A stretch of DNA of 64,000 bases, taken from assembly GCA_023405815.1 (NCBI GenBank), contig JAEXXM010000039.1, positions 1 to 64,000 of the forward strand, in the 5' to 3' direction. Source of the stretch: Pseudomonadota bacterium. GTDB taxonomy: Bacteria > Pseudomonadota > Alphaproteobacteria > Rhizobiales > Hyphomicrobiaceae. Positions 1-7,985 of the stretch are shown here, one piece after another. Position 1 is the stretch's first letter; each line of letters opens with the position of its first letter. Position numbers and translations under genes: made by a program. The notes under the pieces are model-generated. The model had not been told where the DNA came from and did no database searches. It saw nothing but the letters and a program-made list of their open reading frames with translations.

Positions 1-1197
1 GTGCAGGGCTATCCCGACGAGGGCGGCGCCAGTGAAGCGCCAGTGGCCACGGCCAGTAGCGGCGGTTTCCCCGCCGCAGTAACCGCTCATCTTTCAGCAG
101 AAAGCCAGGACGGCGGCAGGACCGAAGGCGGCTCTGCGGTCCCGCGTCTTCAGCGCGAAGCGCGGCCCGATGTCGTCTATGGGGCGCTGGACCTCGGCAC
201 CAACAACTGCCGCCTTCTGCTCGCGCGCCCGTCACGGCGCGGGTTCCGCGTCGTCGACGCGTTCTCGCGCATCATCCGGCTGGGCGAGGGTGTCAGCCAG
301 ACAGGCCGGTTGTCGGAGCCGGCGATGGCACGCACGCTCGACGCTCTGAAGGTGTGCGCGGCAAAGCTCGGCCGTGCCAACGTGCGCCGGTCGCGGCTCG
401 TCGCCACGGAAGCATGCCGCGTGGCGGAGAACGGCCGCGAGTTTCTCGACCGCGTGCACGACAGGCTCGGGCTAGAGATCGAAATCCTCACACGCGAGGT
501 GGAGGCGCGGCTTGCCGTCTCGGGATCGGCGGCGCTGATCGACCAGAGCTGCGACTACGTCTTGGTGTTCGATATCGGCGGCGGCTCCTCGGAGCTGATC
601 CTTCTCGATCTTACGCGCCGAGGCCGGCACCGCGATCGTCGCTTCGCCGGACGGGTCGATGCGCAGCACTGCCTCGTCGCCTGGACGTCGCTGCCGATCG
701 GCGTCGTCACGCTCGCCGAGCGCTTCGGTGGGCGGCACGTGACCGAGAACGACTTCGAGGCGATGGTGGCGGCGACGCAGGGGATGCTCGCCGACTTCGA
801 GGCACAGCACGGTGTCGCCGGGCGCCTGCAGGGCCGGCGCATGCACATGCTCGGCACGTCCGGTACCGTCACGACGGTTGCCGGCATCCAACTCGGACTG
901 AAGCGGTACGACCGCAATCGCGTCGACGGCTGCTGGCTCAATGTGGGCGACGTGCGCGGTGTCACGACCGACCTGCTCGGCCGCAGCTACGAGCAGCGCG
1001 TCGCCGAGCCGTGCATCGGGCGCGACCGCGCCGACCTGGTGCTGGCTGGCTGTGCAATTCTCGAAGCGATCCTCAGGACGTGGCCGTGCGAGCGGCTGCG
1101 CGTCGCCGATCGCGGCCTGCGCGAAGGCATCCTGACGACGCTGATGCTCGAGGATGGCGTGTTCGCCCCGGCGCGGCGGCGCAGGCGTCCAGTTTGA
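1..1197 (+). CDS. Ppx/GppA family phosphatase (5' end uncertain)
   Basis: Member of the exopolyphosphatase / guanosine pentaphosphate phosphatase family, which acts on polyphosphate or pppGpp. The actin-like ATPase fold is visible: the first phosphate-binding motif YGALDLGTNNCRLLLA lies near residues 60-75, and the second, VFDIGGGSSELIL, near residue 190. A third glycine motif, LGTSGTVTTVAG, is near 285. At about 398 residues it matches the shorter alphaproteobacterial form that lacks the C-terminal HD domain. The open frame begins at base 1 with GTG. The first ~55 residues are low-complexity and unlike the family, so the true start may be further downstream or outside the window. It ends 10 bases before rlmE and is probably co-transcribed with it. 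Exopolyphosphatase and GppA activity cannot be told apart here. Confidence 0.88.
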   Translation: MQGYPDEGGASEAPVATASSGGFPAAVTAHLSAESQDGGRTEGGSAVPRLQREARPDVVYGALDLGTNNCRLLLARPSRRGFRVVDAFSRIIRLGEGVSQTGRLSEPAMARTLDALKVCAAKLGRANVRRSRLVATEACRVAENGREFLDRVHDRLGLEIEILTREVEARLAVSGSAALIDQSCDYVLVFDIGGGSSELILLDLTRRGRHRDRRFAGRVDAQHCLVAWTSLPIGVVTLAERFGGRHVTENDFEAMVAATQGMLADFEAQHGVAGRLQGRRMHMLGTSGTVTTVAGIQLGLKRYDRNRVDGCWLNVGDVRGVTTDLLGRSYEQRVAEPCIGRDRADLVLAGCAILEAILRTWPCERLRVADRGLREGILTTLMLEDGVFAPARRRRRPV

Positions 1198-1207
1198 GAG
1201 TCAAGGG

Positions 1208-1918
1208 ATGAGCCAGAAGCGCGGTGGACCGCAAAAAGGCCCAGGCGGCGGCCAACGGCAGATGCACGTGCGCCTCAAGACGGCGCGCAAGCACCGGCCG
1301 TCGTCGCAGCGGTGGCTGGAGCGGCAGCTCAACGACCCTTACGTCTCGGCGTCGAAGCGTGAGGGGATGCGCTCGCGTGCGGCCTACAAGCTGAAAGAGA
1401 TCGACGACAAGTACAAGTTTCTGAAGCCGGGGGCGATCGTCGTCGACCTCGGGGCCGCGCCGGGGGGCTGGAGCCAGATCGCCGCCGAGCGGGTGCAATC
1501 GGTCGCCGGCAAGGGGCAGGTGGTGGCCATCGACTATCTGGACATGGAGCCGCTGCCGGGCGTCGAAGCGCTGAAGCTCGACTTCACGGACGAGAATGCC
1601 GAGGCGACGTTGAAGTCATTGCTGCGCGACGGGCATGCCGACGTCGTGCTCTCCGACATGGCGGCGCCGACGACGGGGCACACGCGCACCGACCATTTGC
1701 GCATCATGGGTCTCGCCGAAGCAGCGGGTGCGTTCGCCTGCGACGTGCTGCGGCCGGGCGGGGCGTTCCTTGCCAAGGTCCTCCAGGGGGGAACCGAGCG
1801 CGACCTGCTCGACATGCTGAAGAAGCGCTTCGCCACCGTGCGGCACGTCAAGCCGCCGGCGAGCCGCTCCGATTCGGCCGAGCTCTACGTGCTGGCGACG
1901 GGCTTCCGTCCGGGCTAG
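1208..1918 (+). CDS. rlmE: 23S rRNA 2'-O-ribose U2552 methyltransferase RlmE
   Basis: RlmE (FtsJ/RrmJ) methylates the 2'-O of U2552 in the 23S A-loop during late 50S assembly, using SAM. The 236-residue protein shows SAM motif I VVDLGAAPGGWSQIA, the acidic motif DVVLSDMAAPTTG, and FLAKVLQGG. With the early Lys (SRAAYKLKEID) and late Glu (SDSAELYVLA) these supply the K-D-K-E catalytic tetrad. A basic Gly/Gln/Lys-rich N-terminal tail of ~35 residues precedes the domain, as is common in alphaproteobacteria. The start at 1208 is preceded by AAGGG. An in-frame upstream start at 1154 would overlap the preceding gene and is less likely. Confidence 0.95.
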   Translation: MSQKRGGPQKGPGGGQRQMHVRLKTARKHRPSSQRWLERQLNDPYVSASKREGMRSRAAYKLKEIDDKYKFLKPGAIVVDLGAAPGGWSQIAAERVQSVAGKGQVVAIDYLDMEPLPGVEALKLDFTDENAEATLKSLLRDGHADVVLSDMAAPTTGHTRTDHLRIMGLAEAAGAFACDVLRPGGAFLAKVLQGGTERDLLDMLKKRFATVRHVKPPASRSDSAELYVLATGFRPG

Positions 1919-2292
1919 GGCTTCGCGCTCAGGCCGGCGAGAGATTCTACAGCTCGGCGCTTAAGCGCGTTGGGCTTCCTCGGCGTGCGGGGCGTGGCCC
2001 AGCTCGGGGAGAGTGACGAGCTTCGATCCGCTCGTGCGGGCGAGGCGATACCGGCGGCGCAACGGCGGGACACGGGGCCAACGCTGTGCGCAGGCAGACC
2101 GGCGCCGTTTTCCAGCTGCGGCAAAAAATGCCCCTGTATCGCGCGGAACAGATCGGCGCTCCGGCCCCTTCTTAACCAACGGGGTCGAGCGGCCAGATTG
2201 TTCGATGATTTTCATCGGTGCACAAGCCGCATGCTTAAGGACTCTGTCATGCGAACGAGCTACAATGCGGGATCATCAGAGAGGCTCACGGT
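1919..2292. other. 374-base intergenic region without a convincing gene
   Basis: No gene with recognisable homology is seen. The last third is less GC-rich than the coding DNA and probably holds the promoter of the exported protein that follows. A minus-strand frame (1961-2215) ends in a peptide reading LVTLPELGHAPHAEEAQRA, which resembles the last helix of an alpha/beta hydrolase. No nucleophile elbow or other core motif accompanies it, so it is at best a relic. Confidence 0.4.
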
Positions 2293-2727
2293 ATGAAACG
2301 TCCGTGTCTCGTTCGACTTGGTTTGGCAGCATTCGCGCTGACGGCCGTTCCTCTCGCGCTCGCCTACTCCGAAGAAGTCATGGATACGTTCGCGATCGAG
2401 CCGCTGCAGGCGGTGTCGTTCGGCGGCGGTGACGGCGACAGCTTCTCGGTCGAGCAGATATCGCGCTCCGACAATACGGTGATGGTGCTGTTGCGCCCGA
2501 TGGGCGAGAGCTGCGTGTTCCGGTTCCCGGTGAGCGTCGGCCGCAGCGTGCAGTTGCGGGCGGACACGCCAAGCGGTCAGAGCCTGCTGTGCAAGGCTAC
2601 GCTGCAGCCAATTACAGACGATGGGACCGCGCGCTTTGGCGCGGAATGCAACGAGGCGCCCGTCTCGCACGAGCGCAAATGCCCGCCGGACGGCGACACG
2701 GCATCAGTGGATCGCCCTCAACACTAG
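2293..2727 (+). CDS. hypothetical exported protein
   Basis: A 144-residue protein with a clear Sec signal peptide: basic start MKRP, then a hydrophobic stretch through residue ~24 ending in LALA-Y. The mature part has four cysteines (in ESCVFRF, LLCKATL, GAECNEA and RKCPPD), consistent with two periplasmic disulfides. No family was recognised. It stands alone, with 374 bases upstream and a convergent DUF808 gene 24 bases downstream. Function unknown; the periplasmic location is inferred from the signal peptide. Confidence 0.65.
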   Translation: MKRPCLVRLGLAAFALTAVPLALAYSEEVMDTFAIEPLQAVSFGGGDGDSFSVEQISRSDNTVMVLLRPMGESCVFRFPVSVGRSVQLRADTPSGQSLLCKATLQPITDDGTARFGAECNEAPVSHERKCPPDGDTASVDRPQH

Positions 2728-2751
2728 CTTTCGGCGCCGGCGCGCTTTGGC

Positions 2752-3711
2752 TCAGTGCTCAGACTTGCTCTTGCGGAAAGGCGTCTTGACGATCGTCACG
2801 ATGATCGTGGTGATGGCGCCGGCAATGAGGCCGACGATCGCCGATCCCGAGGCCGTCGCGATCCAGGCAAGGATTTCGCCGATCGCGGGAACAGGGCGAA
2901 CGGCTTCGGAGATCGCGTGGATGACGTGCTCGGGGCCGGCAAATCCGAACTCGGCCAGGCCGTGCACGAGGATGCCGCCGCCGACCCAGAGCATTGCAAT
3001 CATGCCGATGAAGCTCAGCGTCTCGAGGAACGGTGGCATGCCGCGGACGAGAACGCGGCCGATGGGGCCGGAGATGGCGCCGCCCCGCTGGGCGAGACGG
3101 ACGCCGATGTCGTCGGCCTTCACGATGAGCGCCACGACGCCATAGACTCCGACGGTGATCAAGATGGCCACGGCTGCCAGAACGATGGCGCGTGTGGCAA
3201 GGTCGGGCGCGTCGATGGTCGCCAGCGCGATGGCCATGATCTCGGCGGAAAGGATGAAGTCGGTGCGGATGGCGCCCGAGACCTTCTCGTCCTCGAGCGC
3301 CTTATCACCCTTGGCAAGCTCAGCCGCCACCTTCACGCCCGCGGCACCGTTCGTGCCGATGGTGAGCATGTGGTGGACCTTCTCGTAGCCCTCGAAGGCG
3401 AGGTAGAGGCCGCCGAGCATGAGCAGCGGGGTGATGGCCTGAGGCAGGAAGGCGCTGAGCAGGAGTGCGGCGGGCAACAGGTAGAACAGCTTGTTGCGCA
3501 GCGAGCCGATGGCGATGCGTCCAACGATCGGCAGCTCGCGCTGGGCGGCGAGGCCGGTGACGTAGCGCGGGGTCACGGCCGCGTCGTCGATGACGACGCC
3601 TGCCGCCTTGGCGCTCGCCTTGGCCGCCTGTCCCGCTGCGTCGTCGAGGGTGGCTGCCGTCAGCTTGGTGAGCGCCACGATGTCGTCGAGAAGGGCAAGG
3701 AGGCCCTGCAT
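2752..3711 (-). CDS. DUF808 (YedI-like) inner-membrane protein
   Basis: A 319-residue multi-pass membrane protein of the DUF808 family (E. coli YedI); the biochemical role is unknown. Family hallmarks are the start MQGLLALLDDIVALTKLTAA, the segment LGGLYLAFEGYEKVHH, and the C-terminal segment with a glycine-rich hydrophobic run (GLIAGAITTIIVTIVKTPF). Several hydrophobic helices are evident between residues ~75 and 310, and the tail FRKSKSEH is basic. The gene is monocistronic and convergent with the exported protein at 2293-2727. Family assignment is confident; function is not known. Confidence 0.88.
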   Translation of the reverse strand: MQGLLALLDDIVALTKLTAATLDDAAGQAAKASAKAAGVVIDDAAVTPRYVTGLAAQRELPIVGRIAIGSLRNKLFYLLPAALLLSAFLPQAITPLLMLGGLYLAFEGYEKVHHMLTIGTNGAAGVKVAAELAKGDKALEDEKVSGAIRTDFILSAEIMAIALATIDAPDLATRAIVLAAVAILITVGVYGVVALIVKADDIGVRLAQRGGAISGPIGRVLVRGMPPFLETLSFIGMIAMLWVGGGILVHGLAEFGFAGPEHVIHAISEAVRPVPAIGEILAWIATASGSAIVGLIAGAITTIIVTIVKTPFRKSKSEH

Positions 3712-3865
3712 AGTCCACCATCCTTTTGTCGCGTCGTTGTCCTAGGCTAGCGCCGCCGCGTCCCACCACAAGTCCGCAGGTCGCACTTGCAGGTGAGGAG
3801 CCCTGCGGCCTGTTCCGTCCGTTACAGCGGGCGGCCAACAGGCGCGCAATGTGAGGCTGCTATAG

Positions 3866-4345
3866 ATGCGCGACGAGGCCGCAATGCTGCTCTCTCTTTT
3901 CACCGCCTTTCATGGCCGCATCAGCCGCAAGCAATGGTGGATCGGATTCCCCATCGTCGCGCTGATCAGCGTCGCCGGCGAAATCTATCTCAATCCGGGG
4001 ATACTCGCGGAAGAGGGGGCGCCACCAGTATGGGCAGAGACTCTTTGGAATGCGTTCTGGCTCATCCCGATCACAGCGATCATGGTGAAGCGCTTCAACG
4101 ACCGTGATCGACCGTGGTGGTTCGGATGGGCCGTATCGGCGGCGATGCTGGCTGCTGACTGTGCACCTCATTTCGGCGTGTTGATCGACCCAGAGGCTCC
4201 CCTGCCGAATGCGATCGCCTTCTGGCTGGTGCTGGCGCTGCTCCTCGCCAGCATCATCGATAACGGTTTCCTGCGCGGGACGGCGGGTCCAAACCGCTAT
4301 GGAGATGACCCGCTGGCAAGCAAGGCCGTTCCCGCCGCCGCCTAA
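3866..4345 (+). CDS. DUF805 family membrane protein
   Basis: A 159-residue inner-membrane protein of the DUF805 family. The diagnostic N-terminus is FTAFHGRISRKQWWIGF, followed by the cytoplasmic motif VKRFNDRDRPWW after the second hydrophobic segment. It ends in a polar tail containing GPNRYGDDPL, also typical of the family. About four membrane helices are expected. The start at 3866 is chosen, although an internal ATG six codons later (3884) is equally plausible. The family has no established biochemical function. Confidence 0.85.
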   Translation: MRDEAAMLLSLFTAFHGRISRKQWWIGFPIVALISVAGEIYLNPGILAEEGAPPVWAETLWNAFWLIPITAIMVKRFNDRDRPWWFGWAVSAAMLAADCAPHFGVLIDPEAPLPNAIAFWLVLALLLASIIDNGFLRGTAGPNRYGDDPLASKAVPAAA

Positions 4346-4543
4346 AGGACTGGACTGAAATATATCTGATTTCTTGAGGGCGCCCGGGTGGACCATCGGG
4401 AGCCCCGATCGTTATCCGGAGGTCGCCCAACCCGTCGCAGGGCGCCTCGCTTCCCTCCCCACGACTCCAGTGGTATAGGGCTGCCGACATCGTTTCCGCT
4501 GGGCCCGGAACATGTCGCCCAGCCCTCAGGAGAACCCCTCACG

Positions 4544-6049
4544 ATGGCCGCACGCACTGGCCCGCTCAAGATCGATTCCAACGTCGCCCTCACCTTCGAC
4601 GACGTCCTCCTGGTGCCCGCTGCCTCCGAGATCATGCCGAGCCAGGCCGATGTCGGCACCCAGCTAACCCGCTCCATTCGCCTCAATATTCCGGTTATCT
4701 CCTCGGCGATGGATACGGTTACCGAGGCGCGCCTCGCCATCGCCATGGCGCAGGAAGGGGGCATCGGCGTCATTCACCGCAACCTCACACCCGAGGAGCA
4801 GGCGCGGCAGGTCGCGCTGGTGAAGAAGTTCGAATCGGGAATCGTCCTCAACCCGGTAACCATCAATCCCGAGGCGTCGCTGCGCGCGGCGCTGGCACTG
4901 ATGGCCGAGCACAGCATCTCCGGTGTCCCCGTTGTGGAAAAGCCGAAGGGTGGCTCGGACAAGGGGCGTCTCGTCGGCATTCTGACGAACCGCGACGTTC
5001 GCTTTGCCACGAACCTCGAGCAGCCGGTCTCCGAGCTGATGACCAAGGAACGGCTCGTCACGGTGAAGCGGTCGGTTTCGCAGGAGGATGCCAAGCGGCT
5101 TCTGCACGAGAATCGCATCGAGAAGCTGCTCGTCGTGGACGAGGATGACCACTGCATCGGCCTCATCACGGTGAAGGACATCGAGAAGGCGCAGAGGCAC
5201 CCGCACGCGTCCAAGGATGCCGACGGGCGTCTGCGCGTCGCTGCGGCGACCACGGTTGGTGAGGACGGCTTCCTGCGAACCGAGCTGCTCATGGCGGCGG
5301 GGTGCGATCTGATCGTCGTCGACACGGCGCACGGCCACTCGAGTCGCGTGCTCGAGGCGGTGTCACGCATCAAGAAGCTGTCGAACCGCGTTCAGGTGGT
5401 TGCCGGCAACGTCGCCACCGCTGAAGCGACGAAGGCGCTCATCGATTGCGGCGCCGACGCTGTGAAGGTGGGCATCGGCCCGGGGTCGATCTGCACGACT
5501 CGTATCGTCGCCGGCGTCGGCGTCCCGCAGCTCACGGCGGTCATGGACTGCGCGGAGGAGGCTTCCAAGCACGGCGTTCCGATCATCGCCGACGGCGGCA
5601 TCAAGTACTCGGGTGATGCGGTCAAGGCGCTGGCGGCGGGCGCATCGTGCGTGATGATCGGCTCACTGCTCGCCGGTACCGATGAAGCACCGGGCGAGAC
5701 CTATTTCTACCAGGGCCGCACCTACAAGGCTTACCGCGGCATGGGATCTATCGGGGCCATGGCGCGCGGCTCGGCCGACCGCTACTTCCAGCAGGAGGTG
5801 AAGGACACCTTGAAGCTGGTTCCGGAAGGCATCGAGGGGCAGGTGCCTTACAAGGGGCCGGTCGAGGGCGTGCTGCATCAGCTCGTCGGGGGCTTGCGCG
5901 CCGGCATGGGCTATCTCGGCGCGAAGACGCTCACCGACCTCAGAGCCACCGCCAAGTTCATCCGCGTGTCGCCGGCATCGATCCATGAGAGCCACGCGCA
6001 CGGGGTACGCATCACGCGCGAGAGCCCGAACTATCCCGGCACCGTCTGA
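4544..6049 (+). CDS. guaB: inosine-5'-monophosphate dehydrogenase
   Basis: GuaB oxidises IMP to XMP with NAD+, the rate-limiting step of GMP synthesis; guaA, the next enzyme, lies at 14808-16355. The 501-residue protein has the N-terminal barrel start ALTFDDVLLVPA and two CBS domains at about residues 100-215. The catalytic loop is GIGPGSICTTRIVAGVGVPQ with the active-site Cys, and the flap contains YRGMGSIGAM. The start at 4544 gives the usual length and has AGGAG 9-10 bases upstream. The in-frame extension to 4388 encodes an Arg/Pro-rich peptide unlike GuaB. The next gene follows after 21 bases. Confidence 0.97.
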   Translation: MAARTGPLKIDSNVALTFDDVLLVPAASEIMPSQADVGTQLTRSIRLNIPVISSAMDTVTEARLAIAMAQEGGIGVIHRNLTPEEQARQVALVKKFESGIVLNPVTINPEASLRAALALMAEHSISGVPVVEKPKGGSDKGRLVGILTNRDVRFATNLEQPVSELMTKERLVTVKRSVSQEDAKRLLHENRIEKLLVVDEDDHCIGLITVKDIEKAQRHPHASKDADGRLRVAAATTVGEDGFLRTELLMAAGCDLIVVDTAHGHSSRVLEAVSRIKKLSNRVQVVAGNVATAEATKALIDCGADAVKVGIGPGSICTTRIVAGVGVPQLTAVMDCAEEASKHGVPIIADGGIKYSGDAVKALAAGASCVMIGSLLAGTDEAPGETYFYQGRTYKAYRGMGSIGAMARGSADRYFQQEVKDTLKLVPEGIEGQVPYKGPVEGVLHQLVGGLRAGMGYLGAKTLTDLRATAKFIRVSPASIHESHAHGVRITRESPNYPGTV

Positions 6050-6070
6050 CGAAACGAGGAGCCCTCGGCG

Positions 6071-6496
6071 ATGTCCGTTTCCAGCTTGCTGCTGCCGGTG
6101 TTCGTGCAGGTGGGGCTCACGTTCATGCTGATGCTCTGGATGGGGCGTCTGCGAATGGCAGCGTTGCGTTCCGGCCGGGTGAAGCAGGAGGACATCGCCC
6201 TGCGCCAGCCCAACTGGCCAGCGCGCGCGACGCAGGTCGCCAACTGCTTCCACAATCAGCTCGAGCTGCCATTCCTCTTCTACGCGCTCGTCGCGTTCAT
6301 TCTCGTCACGTCGACGACCAGCCTCATCTTTGTGATCCTCGCCTGGGTGTTCGTCGTTTCGCGCCTCGTGCACGCCTGGATACATACCAGGCACAACGAG
6401 GTCTTCCAGCGTGGTACTGCGCTCGGCGTGGGATTCTTGGCGCTGGCCGCCATGTGGGTCATATTCGCCGTGCGCATCCTTTCGTCCGGGGCCTGA
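6071..6496 (+). CDS. MAPEG family membrane protein
   Basis: A 141-residue, four-helix membrane protein of the MAPEG superfamily (membrane-associated proteins in eicosanoid and glutathione metabolism). The family signature is the cytoplasmic loop NCFHNQLELPFLFYALV and the later RLVHAWIHTRHNEVFQRG, where conserved Asn, Glu and Arg residues lie. Bacterial members are poorly characterised; some are glutathione transferases. GAGGAG lies just upstream of the start. It sits between guaB (21 bases before) and an RsmB-like gene (4 bases after), so the three are probably one transcript. The substrate is unknown. Confidence 0.85.
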   Translation: MSVSSLLLPVFVQVGLTFMLMLWMGRLRMAALRSGRVKQEDIALRQPNWPARATQVANCFHNQLELPFLFYALVAFILVTSTTSLIFVILAWVFVVSRLVHAWIHTRHNEVFQRGTALGVGFLALAAMWVIFAVRILSSGA

Positions 6497-6500
6497 GAAG

Positions 6501-7799
6501 ATGCGCCCTGGAGCGCGCATTGCAGCCGCGGCCGAAGTGCTCGACGACATCTTGAACCGGCACCGCCCCGCCGCCACGGCATTGGCCGACTGGGGCAAGG
6601 CGCACCGGTTCGCCGGGTCCGGGGATCGGGCCGCCATCGGAACGATCGTGTTCGACGCCCTGCGGCGCCGGTCCTCCATCGCGGCTCGCATGGGGGCGGA
6701 TACGCCGCGCGCCTTAGCGCTGGGTGCCGCCTCCCGCGCGCTCGGGCTCGCTGCCGACGAGGTGGCGCGCTCGGCGGACGGCTCGGAGCACGCGCTGTCG
6801 CCGCTGAGCGAGGCAGAGACGGCCGGCCTGTCGGAGGAGAATCCGGCGGGAGCGTCGCCGGCGGTGACGGGCGACTTTCCCGAGTGGCTGCTGCCGGCGT
6901 TCGAGCGCGCCTTCGGAGACCGGGCCGCATCCGAGGGCATGGCGCTGGCCGCACGTGCTCCGGTCGACCTCAGGGTCAACACGCTGAAGGCGCCGCGGGA
7001 GAAGGTGCTGAAGGCGCTGGCGCGATTCGGGGCCGAAGCGACGCCCCACTCGCTGCTCGGCGTGCGCGTCCCGGCGCCGGAAGGAGCGGCCAAGGCCCCG
7101 CATCTGGAGGCCGAGACGGCGCACGGCAAGGGCTGGTACGAGGTTCAGGACGAGGGATCGCAGATCGCGGCGCTGCTCGCCGGCGCCAAGCCGCGCATGC
7201 AGGTGCTTGATCTCTGTGCGGGTGCGGGCGGTAAGACGCTGGCCCTGGCGGCCGTGATGCAGAACACCGGGCAGATCTACGCCTACGACAGCGACAAGAA
7301 GCAGCTACGCCCGATCTTCGAGCGCTTGAAGCGGGCGGGGGCCCGCAACGTTCAGGTGCTGGAGGCGGGTGATGAGACGGCGCTGTCGGCGCTGGGTGCG
7401 CGATTCGATCTCGTGCTCGTCGATGCCCCGTGCACCGGCTCGGGAACCTGGCGCCGTAAGCCCGATGCCAAGTGGCGGTTGAAGCCGGCCAATATCCCCG
7501 AGCGGCAGGAGGAGCAGCGGCGGGTGCTGGAGCTCGGTGCGAGCCTCACCAAGCCGGGCGGCGCGCTCGTCTACGTGACCTGCTCGGTGCTGCCGGAGGA
7601 GAACCAGGATCAGGTCGCGGCCTTCCTTTCGGCGCATGCCGATTTCGCTATCGAGCCTTTCCAGGATGTCTGGCCGGAAAGGATCGGCGGGGAGCCGCCG
7701 GTCTCGGCCGACGGGCGGGCAGACACCCTGCAGCTTACGCCGGCGCAGCACGGAACGGACGGCTTCTTCATTGCATTAATGCGCCGACACAAACAGTGA
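6501..7799 (+). CDS. RsmB-type 16S rRNA (cytosine-C5) methyltransferase
   Basis: SAM-dependent m5C methyltransferase of the RsmB/Nop2/Sun family, 432 residues, close to the length of E. coli RsmB. Motif I is VLDLCAGAGGKTLALA. Motif IV, VLVDAPCTGSGTWRRKPD, carries the product-release Cys. Motif VI, VYVTCSVLPEENQDQV, carries the catalytic Cys. An N-terminal helical part (1-120) could be a NusB-like RNA-binding domain, although it is divergent. The start at 6501 lies 4 bases after the MAPEG stop. The exact rRNA target (C967 for RsmB) cannot be proved from sequence. Confidence 0.9.
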   Translation: MRPGARIAAAAEVLDDILNRHRPAATALADWGKAHRFAGSGDRAAIGTIVFDALRRRSSIAARMGADTPRALALGAASRALGLAADEVARSADGSEHALSPLSEAETAGLSEENPAGASPAVTGDFPEWLLPAFERAFGDRAASEGMALAARAPVDLRVNTLKAPREKVLKALARFGAEATPHSLLGVRVPAPEGAAKAPHLEAETAHGKGWYEVQDEGSQIAALLAGAKPRMQVLDLCAGAGGKTLALAAVMQNTGQIYAYDSDKKQLRPIFERLKRAGARNVQVLEAGDETALSALGARFDLVLVDAPCTGSGTWRRKPDAKWRLKPANIPERQEEQRRVLELGASLTKPGGALVYVTCSVLPEENQDQVAAFLSAHADFAIEPFQDVWPERIGGEPPVSADGRADTLQLTPAQHGTDGFFIALMRRHKQ

Positions 7800-7985
7800 T
7801 CGGGCGCGTCCCGCTACGGTCGCGGAAAATTTGAAGATGCCACTTGCAAAGTCGCAATTGGCCAATAAGTTCGCCGACTGTTGAGTGAGGCCAGAGGGGC
7901 CTGTTGTTTTGTTCGGCCGATCGCCGGCTGACGGGGGCAAGTGGCCCTGAGCCAGAGCGCGGCCCTTTGAGGACATACGTCCATC

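Noticed and set aside
1961..2215. Possible alpha/beta hydrolase remnant on the minus strand
   Set aside because: Only the last ~20 residues resemble a hydrolase C-terminus; no nucleophile or oxyanion motif and no ribosome-binding site support a gene.
4388..4543. 52-codon N-terminal extension of GuaB
   Set aside because: The peptide is Arg/Pro-rich and unlike GuaB, and a good Shine-Dalgarno precedes the internal ATG at 4544.
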